This document shows, one piece after another, positions 1 to 10,636 of a stretch of DNA of 64,000 bases. A program made the position numbers and the translations under genes. Every line of letters starts with the position of its first letter. Position 1 is the stretch's first letter. Source of the DNA: Saussurea involucrata. Lineage: Eukaryota; Streptophyta; Magnoliopsida; Asterales; Asteraceae. The notes beneath the pieces were generated by a model, which did not search any database, was not told the DNA's origin, and saw only the letters and a list, made by a program, of their open reading frames with translations. Location: the NCBI GenBank assembly GCA_033807775.1, contig CM066325.1:21199301-21263300 (forward strand). Reading direction: 5' to 3'.

Positions 1-374
1 CTGAAGCTTGAGAGCCTATTGCTTACCTTTGTATTTGGTTTGTATTCTACCGTAAAGAATACGTTTATTGGATCGTGTCGGGAAGTGTCTCGGCTAGTGA
101 TTTACCAAGTTGTGGTAAATCACTAAATCTCGTTGTCAAGTATCTCTATCCCTTATCTCTTTATATTTCCGCTGTGCATTTAATTATATCTGTTTATATA
201 ATTATTGTATATATACTCTGCTTTATTTACTGTATTTATACTATCCTGTATTTATACGTATCTGTTGTGTTTTCATATACTCTGTTGTATTTACATTATT
301 AAGATATTTTTATAAAAGAATTTTTGAAAGTAAAAGTTTTAAATACAACCTCCCCCCCCTTAGGTTGTCTAACA
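1..374 (+). repeat. 5' LTR (3' portion) of Copia copy 1
   Basis: These bases are nearly identical to 3165-3538 and 3825-4198, the equivalent ends of the 3' LTR. The segment contains the R/U5 part of the LTR and ends in CA immediately before the tRNA-Met primer site. A 75-codon open frame here (75-302) recurs in every LTR copy and has no recognisable protein features, so it is not called as a gene. Confidence 0.9.
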
Positions 375-440
375 ATTGGTATCAGAGCGGGGCTTTCAAA
401 AATTATCTGTTTAAATTTTTAAAGTTATATCTTTTATTTA

Positions 441-1658
441 ATGGCTCAACAAAATGGTTGGTTTTCTAAATCTCTTCTTATTGATTTCGAAAATTTTGAT
501 CTTTGGGCAAATTCTTTTGAACGTTATGTTCGTGGGATAAATCAAAAAATTTGGGATATTATTATTAAAGGAAATTTCAAACCCACAAAATTTCAAAACA
601 ACAAAGTTGTTGAAAAACCTAGCTCGGAATGGTCCGACGAAGATAAGGCTAATTATTGTTTAAATTATGAAGCCAAAAATTTTCTCTTTTCGGTTCTTAC
701 TAACGATGATATTGAGCGTGTTTATCTCTTTGAAACTGCTCGTGATATTTGGGAGAACTTGAACATCACCTATGGTGGAAACTCAAAAGAAAAGAGAGAC
801 GAAACCCGAGATCAAAGAAATGAAGAAACGTGTCTCATCGTCGACTACGAGAAAGAGGTATGTACTTCATACTCAAGTTATTCTAGTTGTAGTGATAATA
901 ATGATGATATTGATATGTTAAATATCTCTTTTCAAAAATTGATTGTTCTCGTAAATAGTTATAAAAATGAGAATGCTAAATTAAAAGAAGAATTATTATT
1001 ATGTCAGAATGAGTTGAATAATTGTAAACAAACCATTGCATGTGATAATAAAATCAAAAATGAGTTAAATGATAAAGTTATCACTTTAGAAAAGAAAGCA
1101 TGCGAAAATATTGTTTGCAAATCATGTGATGTTTTAAATGAGAAACTTGCATGTTTAGATAAAAGAATAGAAGAAAATGACATATGTGCAAAATGTGATA
1201 TTCTCATAAATGATAATGCTTGTTTAAAAGCTAAATGCGATTTATATGAAAAAGATAATATGTTAGCTAAAGCATTTCAAAATAGCAATGATAAAGTTCT
1301 TAACATGCTAAATATGTCTAACAGTATAAACTGTCGAAAAGGCATTGGTTCCGATACTTGCAAAGATAAATGTTCTTGTATGCCAATTAGAAGACATTAT
1401 GAATCACCTAAAGTAAGTACAAGAAATCAATATGTGCAAAAACCTCCGTATGTACCTAAAATGAATAATAAAAATTATATACCGAGGAAACCGTATGCTC
1501 GTATGTATAATAGTAATTTTTCTAGACCTAATGCGAATATAAATGCTTCATTTTATGTGTATGATAAATACAATCGCAAAATTAGAATGGTTAGAAAATG
1601 GATTCCGAAAGGAATGTTTAATGTTGACAATCCCGGTGGGATGCGTTTGTGGTTTTAA
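441..1658 (+). CDS. gag: Internally deleted Copia gag protein
   Basis: A 405-residue open frame begins MAQQNGWFSK and ends NPGGMRLWF, exactly as in the 636-residue gag of the intact element at 37217-39127. The first ~110 residues match the N-terminal UBN2/capsid-like region and residues ~150-405 match the C-terminal coiled-coil and Cys-rich tail. The middle, corresponding to about residues 111-370 of the intact protein, is missing and replaced by ~40 charged residues. That loss removes the rest of the capsid region and the CCHC zinc knuckle. The frame has stayed open across the deletion. Whether the product can still assemble or package RNA is unknown. Confidence 0.85.
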   Translation: MAQQNGWFSKSLLIDFENFDLWANSFERYVRGINQKIWDIIIKGNFKPTKFQNNKVVEKPSSEWSDEDKANYCLNYEAKNFLFSVLTNDDIERVYLFETARDIWENLNITYGGNSKEKRDETRDQRNEETCLIVDYEKEVCTSYSSYSSCSDNNDDIDMLNISFQKLIVLVNSYKNENAKLKEELLLCQNELNNCKQTIACDNKIKNELNDKVITLEKKACENIVCKSCDVLNEKLACLDKRIEENDICAKCDILINDNACLKAKCDLYEKDNMLAKAFQNSNDKVLNMLNMSNSINCRKGIGSDTCKDKCSCMPIRRHYESPKVSTRNQYVQKPPYVPKMNNKNYIPRKPYARMYNSNFSRPNANINASFYVYDKYNRKIRMVRKWIPKGMFNVDNPGGMRLWF

Positions 1659-1801
1659 ACAAATTTTGTGGATTGTATGTTGTCATGTTTTATTTTATGT
1701 CGACAACATATTTTAATTTTTTTATTTGCAGTTTATACTAACTGTTAAAAGGACCCATAAGAAAAGGGTACCACGAAATATTTTCTTTGCCTTTTGTAGG
1801 T

Positions 1802-2001
1802 GTTTCCTGACGAGGATATAATACGTGTTTCCTGGCGAGGATATAATACGTGTTTCCTGGCGAGGATACAATACGTGTTTCCTGACGAGGATACAATACG
1901 TGTTTCCTGGCGAGGATACAATACGTGTTTCCTGGCGAGGATACAATACGTGTTTCCTGACGAGGATATAATACGTGTTCCCTGACGAGGTCATAATACG
2001 T
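1802..2001 (+). repeat. 25-bp tandem repeat, eight copies
   Basis: The unit GTTTCCTGACGAGGATATA (19 bases shown) plus ATACGT repeats eight times head to tail with single-base variants (GACGAGG or GGCGAGG, TATA or TACA). It lies between gag and the polypurine tract of Copia copy 1, where pol would be expected. The 25-bp period is not a multiple of three, so the apparent open frames through it are incidental. Confidence 0.9.
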
Positions 2002-2349
2002 GGTAATTTTTGCTCACATAAAATTAACCGAAAAATCGAAGCCTTAAGATCCTTTTTTGGTGCAAGTGTTTCTTTTAGGTTATTTTGTTTTATGTCTATT
2101 ATATGCTTTTTTATGCATATTTTATTGTCCCTCAAATTTTATAATTTGTTATTAATTTGAGGGGGAGCTTTTTTATCTTTTAACCATGAGATTATGCTCT
2201 CTCAAATATATGCATATTTTGAGGGGGAGCATCTCTCGAGGGGAAGCATACCGTCTTTCTTGACCCTTTTTGTTTCGACAAACGGGGGAGAGAAACCGCA
2301 TATGCTCATGCTTAGCGGTTGTGTTTGTCATCATCAAAAAGGGGGAGAT

Positions 2350-4198
2350 TGTTGGTGCAAGTGTACCACATCTCTATATATCTATATATATTTATTTTGA
2401 TGATTACAAACACACCGTATTATTGTTTATCTAACAATCCAATCCAAGTGTACAGTTCTTGAAGAACACGAAGATTTTATCTGAAGAGTTCAAGACGGAA
2501 GATTTACGTTGTCATTAGTGTTTATAATTTATAATGATAAACACCCTAAAATAATATACCACTTGGATATTTCTAAAAACCATAAATGATTTTAATTAAA
2601 TAAAGTTTTTGAGAAACTGTCCTTTTCTGACGCAGGTATACCGCGAGGTTCAGCAGGTATACCGCGGCGGCTTACTGTAGATCTCTGATTGATTGGTCGT
2701 ACTTTTGTCTGGGCGGTATACCGCGGTGTTTAGCAGGTATACCGCGGGTACAGTTGGGCGGTATACCGCGATGTTAAGCCGGTATACCGCGGGTACAAGT
2801 TTACGTTTGTTTTGCAGGGTTGACTTTCTCTTCTACAAAAGTACTTTTATTACTGCACGGTATACCGCGTGCTTTTGGCGGTATACCGCGGATGCATTGT
2901 TTCCGTTGGAAGAGCTGCTATATAAATGCATGCGATGGTGGAGAAGAAAAATAATAATACAGATACAACCAACAGCCATCTATCCATCTGATCTCTCCCA
3001 ACTAATATTCCATACTACATATTATCACTACATATTTATTTTATAAAACGTTTTTATAAAATATCCAAGTGATAAATATTATACAAGAGTGATTACCATT
3101 GTGAGTTATACTCCTCTTGTAAGTGCTTGAATAACGGGTGTGTGATCCTGTATATCTCAATAAGCTGAAGCTTGAGAGCCTATTGCTTACCTTTGTATTT
3201 GGTTTGTATTCTACCGTAAAGAATACGTTTATTGGATCGTGTCGGGAAGTGTCTCGGCTAGTGATTTACCAAGTTGTGGTAAATCACTAAATCTCGTTGT
3301 CAAGTATCTCTATCCCTTATCTCTTTATATTTCCGCTGTGCATTTAATTATATCTGTTTATATAATTATTGTATATATACTCTGCTTTATTTACTGTATT
3401 TATACTATCCTGTATTTATACGTATCTGTTGTGTTTTCATATACTCTGTTGTATTTACATTATTAAGATATTTTTATAAAAGAATTTTTGAAAGTAAAAG
3501 TTTTAAATACAACCTCCCCCCCCTTAGGTTGTCTAAGGCGGTATACCGCGGATGCATTGTTTCCGTTGGAAGAGCTGCTATATAAATGCATGCGATGGTG
3601 GAGAAGAAAAATAATAATACAGATACAACCAACAGCCATCTATCCATCTGATCTCTCCCAACTAATATTCCATACTACATATTATCACTACATATTTATT
3701 TTATAAAACGTTTTTATAAAATATCCAAGTGATAAATATTATACAAGAGTGATTACCATTGTGAGTTATACTCCTCTTGTAAGTGTTTGAATAACGGGTG
3801 TGTGATCCTGTATATCTCAATAAGCTGAAGCTTGAGAGCCTATTTCTTACCTTTGTATTTGGTTTGTATTCTACCGTAAAGAATACGTTTATTGGATCGT
3901 GTCGGGAAGTGTCTCGGCTAGTGATTTACCAAGTTGTGGTAAATCACTAAATCTCGTTGTCAAGTATCTCTATCCCTTATCTCTTTATATTTCCGTTGTG
4001 CATTTAATTATATCTGTTTATATAATTATTGTATATATACTCTGCTTTATTTACTGTATTTATACTATCCTGTATTTATACGTATCTGTTGTGTTTTCAT
4101 ATACTCTGTTGTATTTACATTATTAAGATATTTTTATAAAAGAATTTTTGAAAGTAAAAGTTTTAAATACAACCTCCCCCCCCTTAGGTTGTCTAACA
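2350..4198 (+). repeat. 3' LTR of Copia copy 1 with 660-bp internal tandem duplication
   Basis: The LTR starts TGTTGGTGCAAGTGTACC after the polypurine tract and ends TCTAACA at 4198. Bases 2877-3536 and 3537-4196 are tandem copies with only a few mismatches, so the LTR is 1849 bp instead of about 1189 bp. The duplicated part runs from the last GCGGTATACCGCGG motif through the TATA box (TATATAAA, 2919-2926) to the LTR end, so the core promoter, R and U5 are present twice. Confidence 0.9.
2632..2892 (+). promoter_or_regulatory. Array of GGTATACCGCG palindromic motifs in the U3 region, upstream of the TATA box
   Basis: Eight copies of a motif centred on GGTATACC, most extended towards the 14-bp palindrome CGCGGTATACCGCG, lie between about 2632 and 2892. 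They end roughly 30 bp before the TATA box at 2919. The same motif appears about six times in each LTR of the intact relative, again upstream of its TATA box. The position suggests a transcription-factor binding array; no known factor is assigned. Confidence 0.6.
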
Positions 4199-4920
4199 CG
4201 TAATTTTTCTAAATTCTATTTTAGTAGCAAATAATACTTCAATTGATTGGGCGTCTGATTAATTTTAGTGTTGTGAGTTTGTTTAATCTAGTCTAAATGG
4301 TCGACATCTGATCATTCGCTAGGAATGGTGTTTGTGTAATCTTAAAGCAACCGATAATTGAGTTCTATGTTCGTAACTAGATTAGATTAACCGGTTAGAA
4401 ATTAGTTACTGAGCTTCTCGTGCTAATTGATGTTTGAAAAACGGTGTATCGATGCGTATCGATACTCGAGCCATTTTGGAAAATAAAACGAGAAAAATCT
4501 TTTTAAGAACAAGTCTATGATATACGATCCGGTCAATGGTTTAAACTCATTGATTGATTATAATTATCGTTTCTCGCTTTAATTTTATATGCTTAGTTTA
4601 ATTATTAACCATCCCCCTTTTTTTACTTAAAGCGTAGAAGTTTTACACTTTCACACCCAATCCTTGTGGAATCGACCCTACTTGCCACTATTGCAATCTT
4701 TGTTGTAATTTGGGGCAATAGGAAACTACTATTTTCGGGCTCGACACCCGCCAAATTTTTGGCGCCGTTGCCGGGGATTGGCATTGGTGATTGTTGTTAA
4801 TTTTTACGCTTTATATGTTGTTTATTTATTTTTACTTTTTAGTTTTTATTTTTCAGTTTTTATTATAAGCAAATCGTGTACCTAACGCCAAGTGGTTTTT
4901 ACGCGTTCCTTATATTTATC

Positions 4921-5892
4921 ATGGCATATCATCCATATGATTACGGGTCACGATACACCACCACAGGATGCGATCCTATCAAGGTACGTCTTTCCTCCCT
5001 TGAGTCGAAAATTTCAGATTTAACTGATATTATGAAACAGATGGTTAGTAGAGAGGCACCGCAAGTGAAAATGTTTGGGATGTATCCTCATAATTCTCAC
5101 CCAATGGACACGTGTCCAACTCTCCACTACAACACCGAGCTGGTCTACACTTACGGAGAATTTCCATGCCCGAGCCAGGATTCTTTCAACTCGTATTCAA
5201 GCATCTACTATTCGAAATGGCAAGACCATCCAAATCCAAACGAGTAAGAGTACGGATGGCAAGAGCATTCATTCCCTAGCCATGAACCGACACCACCGAC
5301 AACACAACACTATTATGAGAACTCAGGTATGTCTCTTGAAGAAATGGTCCAACTAATATCTCTTAATACGACTTTGTATTCATTTCAGAAGGAAGAATTC
5401 AAGTTTCAACAAGAGATAAAGGCTCAAATTCAGGACCTGCAGAACCAAATCAGTAAGTACATATCTTCTCAAAGTCGGTGGGAAGCTAAACAAGAAGAGG
5501 CAAGATTGATTGATGAGTTAAAATTGCAAGCCTCCATAGATGAAGAGAATGGAGAAACGACCGCGTCTGATTCACAGTTGGGTAACATCAAGGGAGAGGA
5601 CGGTATAGAACAAAAATCGGTGGTGGTACCTCCTCCTTTTCTTACACCAATAGTTGATCTCATCAAGGAAAATGAGGAATGTGTAGATACTTGGGAAACC
5701 TCCACGGAGCTTGAAGAACCGATGGTTGAAGATAAGAAGGTGACCCCAGGTGATGGTGCCTTTGCCGACCCACAAAAAGAAGTATCATCAGAATGCAAAG
5801 GACCCATACTTGAAATCCGGACGGACTTCAAGACGCCCCAACGTGTAGAGAAGAAACATGTATGGGGTGTAGATTTATTAGACACCAGATAG
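4921..5892 (+). pseudogene. Athila gag-like coding remnant
   Basis: A start at 4921 opens about 108 codons (MAYHPYDYGSRY...) ending at a stop near 5245. A second frame (about 5245-5892) continues with a predicted coiled coil (EEFKFQQEIKAQIQDLQNQI) and an acidic C-terminal region ending LLDTR. The two parts probably belonged to one protein, now split by a stop or frameshift. Position after the tRNA-Asp primer site and before the GGGAGGCAACCC segment fits a reduced gag. There is no zinc knuckle. No enzyme domain follows. Confidence 0.5.
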
Positions 5893-7494
5893 AATGTGGA
5901 AGACGTCTAGCCAAAGACATAAAAGAAAGGCGCTACATGGGAGGCAACCCATGGGTTTTTATTTATGCATTTGTCTTTATTTATTTCCTTTGTAGTTTTT
6001 CCCATCGTCGTCTAAGCTCTTATCCATATTTTCCAGGATTTCCTTCTCGAAATGGAGCTGAAATGGACGTACCCATCTTCACAGATTCTTACATTAGAGG
6101 CCACTCACCAAATCAAGGGAGTTTTCTGTTCCCCTTTCTTTTATTGCTTAGAGTGTCCTATACATATTGAATACATTGAGGACAATGTAGGAATTAAGTG
6201 TAGGGGTAGGGGTTATTTGCATGATTTTGCATGAATTAGGATGATTTGCATGATTTGGGTATATGCTTGTTTTTTGGGGTAATTTTTTGCATTTTGTGCT
6301 TAAATGTGGATTTTTGTCCGTTTTGACGATGTGTTAGCATATTCTTTATGAGCTTAAATGTTGATGATAATGAGTTTGAACACATGTATAGCATGATTGA
6401 GCTTTGATTGATAGCACTTAGAGTCAACTAGTAGTAGTATACCGGTTTAAGTTAGACTTTTGCTAATCTCTTGAACTAGCTTTAACACCGTGAGACTTTG
6501 AGCCTATTAGACTAAACATTTAAATTAGTCTCGAATTCATTTCTTGTGTGATTACGTCATGCCTAGATGTGTATCTCTAGAACTTGATTTGTCTCTCCTT
6601 AAGATTACACGATATGTACATGCTAATAAATATGATAAAGGCAATCGTTTTCTCATTTTTATTTTAGCCCATCAGCCTTAAGCCTACTTTCATGTTATTA
6701 CTACCCTTTTTGTACACCTTTTTTAACCTTAGCCTATGTCTTTTGCTACCCACAATATAAACCAAACCAAACATGACTCACCCGACCAACCAACAATGGA
6801 GTGTGTTGGTATCCCCATATGCTCGAAAGTACAACATATATGTTGGGAAAGAAAAAAAGAAAACAAGAGAGAAAAAAATGAAAAAGAAAAATCATTGAGA
6901 AAAAAAATTGTGTCGTCAATAAATAAATAAGTAAGACGACGGAAAGGATTATATGGTCGATTATAAACGTTTCATCTTAATTCCCTATCATCATCCAAAG
7001 GGAATTGTGCTTCAATTGATAGATATGAAGCCCTTTGAGGAAATAGAGTTTAATGTTAAAAAAATCGGTTTTTCCATTGGTGTAAGGTCTTTAGTCACTT
7101 TTTCCAAAATAAATCTCTACGTTACCCAAAGCCTTATTTTACACTACACCCGTAAAAGTCATTTTGATTTATATGCATGTATTGTATCCAAGTAGTGGAG
7201 AGTGAGAGTCTTTTCAGGAATATGGTAGGTACATACTAGCGTAGTAACGGTTTGAGCGATACACTTTGAACCCAATGAGTGAATTGAGTGTTGTTTTAAT
7301 TATCCCATTCGTGAGAGTTCTCGAGATTAGCTTATGTCTCTTCTAATTGGTATGTGCTATAACTAATGTTAAGTTGCAAATATCGTGTTCATGATGTGCT
7401 ATATATGTTGACACTCTCGTTGGATTCGATTTTTATACCACGTGCTAACTTAAGTCATTGTCGGGACGGACAATGATCTAAGTGTGGGGGGATT
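5893..7494 (+). other. Noncoding 3' interior of the Athila-like element
   Basis: About 1.6 kb without a credible gene. It contains the conserved GGGAGGCAACCCA block at 5940, a second purine-rich stretch near 6180-6215, A-rich tracts near 6850-6910 and the polypurine tract ending at 7494. In full-length Athila elements this interval can hold an env-like ORF; none is visible here. Confidence 0.7.
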
Positions 7495-8329
7495 TGATAA
7501 GTGCTAATTTTATATACATTTTATATCAAGTTTACCCCAAAAATAATGTTAATTAGATGTTTAAAATACCCCTACTAATTTGAGTTGATATTTATTTGTG
7601 AAGAGCCAATTAAGATCATTAATAAATAAAAAGATGTAATCTAATGCAAAAAGCTGATTTTGAGACGTTCTGTGTACATGCAGTGCCTACTGCAGACACA
7701 CTGGAAAAGTCGGTGCCCACTGCGGGCACTCTTGAAAGTAAAAACCACCGCCCAAAAATGCAAGTGGTTCAAGTTGTTGTGTGATGAAGATAAGTGGCAC
7801 GCCTCTCAATGTCCATCACCCCCATCACATTTCTATAAATAGGAGAAAGAGCACAGAGAAGAAGACAGATGAGGAGAGCAGCACGGAGACGATTGAGGAA
7901 TCTCTTCTCTTCTTTTAGTAGGTAATTTAGATTAGGTTTAAAATTATTTTCCTTAGGTAATTTTTATTTTCAAGCAATGAGTTTGTAATCTTTTGGCTCG
8001 GATTGTGTTGAGACTTGTTGCACTTTTTACTATCATTTGATTTCCATTTATGCAAACTTTGAATTAATCGTTTATCACAGTTCGGTTGGTTAATTTGAGT
8101 AGGTACCCTCGAATTGTTGAACCTAATTGTGAATTGCTAGATAGAGTTGTGAATCCGTAATTGTTCTAAATTTTATTTTAGTAACAAATAATACTTCAAT
8201 TGATTGGGCGTCTGATTAATTTTAGTGTTGTGGGTTTGTTTAATCTAGTCTAAATGGTCGGCATCCGATCATTGGCTAGGAATGGTGTTTGTGTAATCTT
8301 AAAGCAACCGGTAATTGAATTCTATGTTC
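7495..8329 (+). repeat. 3' LTR of the Athila-like element, truncated
   Basis: It starts TGATAAGTGCTAATTTTA right after the polypurine tract. Its last 176 bp match the beginning of the surviving 5' LTR (4199-4376). The remaining ~380 bp of the LTR are missing, and at 8330 the sequence becomes exon 3 of the F-box pseudogene. A deletion or an illegitimate junction therefore joined the two. Confidence 0.8.
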
Positions 8330-8580
8330 AGTTGATTCTAACATAATGCTCCCGGATTTTTTCGTCTGCCAAGAAACTTGTAACGATGGAGTAAGAGCAT
8401 TCATGTACGCCCCAAACTTCGTCATCAGAATCAGCAGTTTGGCTCCCATCGGGATGGAAGTATTGATGCATCGGTGGCTCTGTCCCTTTCTAGTATGGGT
8501 CCAAATTAAGCCAGTATTCTGGGTCTTCCTATGAGAATTACGTAAACATGATTTACGAGAATAACCTTCTGAGGGATTTT
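8330..8580 (-). pseudogene. F-box gene exon 3, decayed and truncated
   Basis: The minus strand encodes EDPEYWLNLDPY, a TAG stop (8490-8492) where the family has tryptophan, then KGTEPPMHQYFHPDGSQTAD and SDDEVWGVHE, ending HYVRIN at the Athila LTR junction. Upstream, the expected DHVW-type segment is found in another frame (NHVYVILI), so there is also a frameshift near 8525. The exon would normally continue beyond RIN; that part is gone. Confidence 0.75.
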
Positions 8581-9002
8581 TGTTATATTTCTGATAGATT
8601 TTAAGAATACACCTGGCTAACAGAAAAAATGGTTATTCTTAACACAAGAATGCCTCAAACTATGTAAGAAGATCATGTATTTTAGGGCCGATTTGATGGG
8701 GTTTGGAATTGGGTTCCATTTCACTTTTGGTTTCAATGAAAGTACTCCGGAACTAAAGTTCGCAAACATGGGATTTATAAATTTCATGGAGGTAGTTGGT
8801 ATTTCATGAGGATGTTATAGGATTTGTTTCTAACAGTAATGTTTTTAAATATGTTAAAAACACTTTTTTCTAATAATAAATTAATGATTAGGTAATTTAA
8901 TTATTTTTTATAGTTTGCATAATATGTTTTTATAAGTTATTTATAAATTAAGAAAGGTTCTCAATTCTATTTAAATCCCACTACAAATCAAACAAACCAG
9001 AT
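8581..9002 (-). other. F-box intron 2, left part
   Basis: About 420 bp of A/T-rich DNA between decayed exon 3 and the hAT insertion. I see no gene or repeat structure in it. By position it is the 3' part of F-box intron 2. Confidence 0.5.
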
Positions 9003-10276
9003 TAGGGGTGCTCACGGGTTGGGTTGATCGGGTTGAAGGCATTTCGACACATCAACCCAATGTTGGCGGTTTGTAAAAATTTCAACCCAACTCAACCCAA
9101 ACAAAGGTACAACCCAATCCAACCCAACTCGTTCGGGTTGGTCGGGTTGTGTTTAAACAAGGTAAAATCAAAACTAGAAACATGTCTTTAAAATACAACG
9201 GATAATTCAGAGAATATTTCGATACTACATATAAAAATGTCTAAACCAAATATGATCAAATAGCTTGACGTCTCCAATTTGCATATTTCTTAAATCTTAA
9301 ACATATCGCCATCAACCGTTTTTCTCAATTTGCATATATGTGTTAACATTTACTATATATATAGGGGTGGTTTCAATTGCAAACCCGATAATTGCAACAA
9401 ACTTTGTAAACTCATCTACACCATTCATTTTCTTGATCTACGGCTAGATGTTAATCAGTGGCATAAACAGAAAATAACCTAATTTTCTTAATTAATTTCT
9501 TGATTAATTGAGCACAGCAGGGGTAAAACGGGAATTGAAAATGAAGTTGAGACTTTTCGAATTTCTCCCAAATAATCAGGAATTATAACCCGAAATAACA
9601 TCCCATAACTTCGGCGGTTTCCGATCAAAGAGTTATTTTCATTCGGTAGAAGATACATGATGTTAGACATCCCTGAATCCACCAGGAAGAAGTATGATTA
9701 TCGTTAATTAAAGTATAGATTTTGATTGAAATGGTCTTCTTCACATCAGGGTTTTTTCATCAATGCAGTTCGGCGTCCCAGTAACTCTATTCATGATTGT
9801 TTTCTGTGTTAAAAAAAGTTTTTTAGTGTTGGTGTTAATTGAGTTGAGGATTTTTTGACTGTATTCATGAAAATATTGTTGTATTCAGGAATCGTATTTG
9901 TAATTCATGATTAACTTCTGTTTATTCATGATTAATCGATTACCATCTTCTTCGCAAAACTCGGACGATTCCATTACAAAAATATTTTCTTTTATCTTCA
10001 TGAACAAGAGAAAACCTAGTAGGGGCTTCATCGTCACCAACAGTTTTCTCCTTATGAGCATGAACAGTCGAGACCCAGATGGGGCTTCATCATCACCAAA
10101 TGAAACATCGTCGAAAACGATAACATGAGACGAACCAAGAACATCGTTTACGGACATCTCATTCATGGAGTATACCTCTTCCATCAGTGAAAACAAAAAC
10201 TCGATTATGCAGAAACACTTGAGAGATATAATGGAATTATCATGAATTAATGGAGAGGATATATATATATATATAT

Positions 10277-10593
10277 AGGGTCAGGTTCAGGAGAAAACCC
10301 TAAATAACTGGAAAACCAGAAAACCACAAAAATACGGAGAAAAAAGTATATCAATATGGATGTCAAATTAACGAGAAAAATATGATCGTTTATTTGATGC
10401 AATTTATTTCGTTCGAATTTTGTTCATTTTTCGTATTTTTTCGAATAAAAAACAGGAGGGTGATGTTTTTTTAATTTAATTAATATTGTTATAACCGTCC
10501 GTCTAATCACATCCATCAGATCATCTAATCCAAGGGTTAATAAAGTGTTTTTTAGTTTTCCATTTATTTGAGGTTTTCCCTTGAACCTCCCTC

Positions 10594-10594
<1 letters not shown>
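10277..10594. mobile_element. Foldback MITE, family A (TA-flanked)
   Basis: It starts AGGGTCAGGTTCAGGAGAAAA after (TA)n and ends TTTTCCCTTGAACCTCCCTCT before (TA)n, so its ends are inverted repeats. The family recurs at 13274, 24010 (one end only), 29631, 32091 and 32402/40508. No coding capacity. Confidence 0.75.

Positions 10595-10636
<42 letters not shown>

Larger units (their letters stand above)
1..4198 (+). mobile_element. Non-autonomous Ty1/Copia LTR retrotransposon (copy 1), 5' end outside window
   Basis: The window opens in a 5' LTR ending TCTAACA at 374. It is followed by a primer-binding site complementary to initiator tRNA-Met (TGGTATCAGAGC, 377-388), a gag ORF, about 690 bp of noncoding DNA with no pol, a polypurine tract (AAAAAGGGGGAGATT ending near 2349) and a 3' LTR starting TGTTGGTGCAAG at 2350. 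Without reverse transcriptase, integrase or protease it must have relied on enzymes supplied in trans. The LTRs belong to the same family as the intact element at 32-40 kb: same start, same TATACCGCG motifs, same PBS and PPT. DNA immediately after 4198 continues as an Athila-type LTR, so this element is nested in that LTR. Its left flank is not visible, so the target duplication cannot be tested. Confidence 0.9.
4199..8329 (+). mobile_element. Athila-like Ty3/Gypsy retrotransposon, non-autonomous and truncated
   Basis: 4199-4753 is the 3' part of a 5' LTR, interrupted on its left by Copia copy 1. It is followed by a primer site complementary to tRNA-Asp (TGGCGCCGTTGCCGGGGA, 4760-4777), typical of Athila elements. 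The interior carries a short gag-like coding stretch, the characteristic GGGAGGCAACCCA segment (5940-5952), an AGGACAATGT...AAGTGT stretch near 6180 and a purine tract GTGTGGGGGGATT before the 3' LTR at 7495. No protease, reverse transcriptase or integrase is present. The 3' LTR is cut off at about 8329, where F-box gene sequence begins. 8154-8329 matches 4199-4376, confirming the LTR pair. Confidence 0.85.

Noticed and set aside
75..302. A 75-codon frame (MSGSVSASDLPS...) repeated at 75, 3239 and 3899
   Set aside because: It lies in the R/U5 part of the Copia LTRs and recurs only because the LTR recurs; there is no protein family signal.
1722..2160. Repetitive open frames on both strands
   Set aside because: They are generated by the 25-bp tandem array.
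2693..3046. Open frame with repeated RYTA segments
   Set aside because: It is the translation of GGTATACCGCG motifs in the LTR, not a protein.
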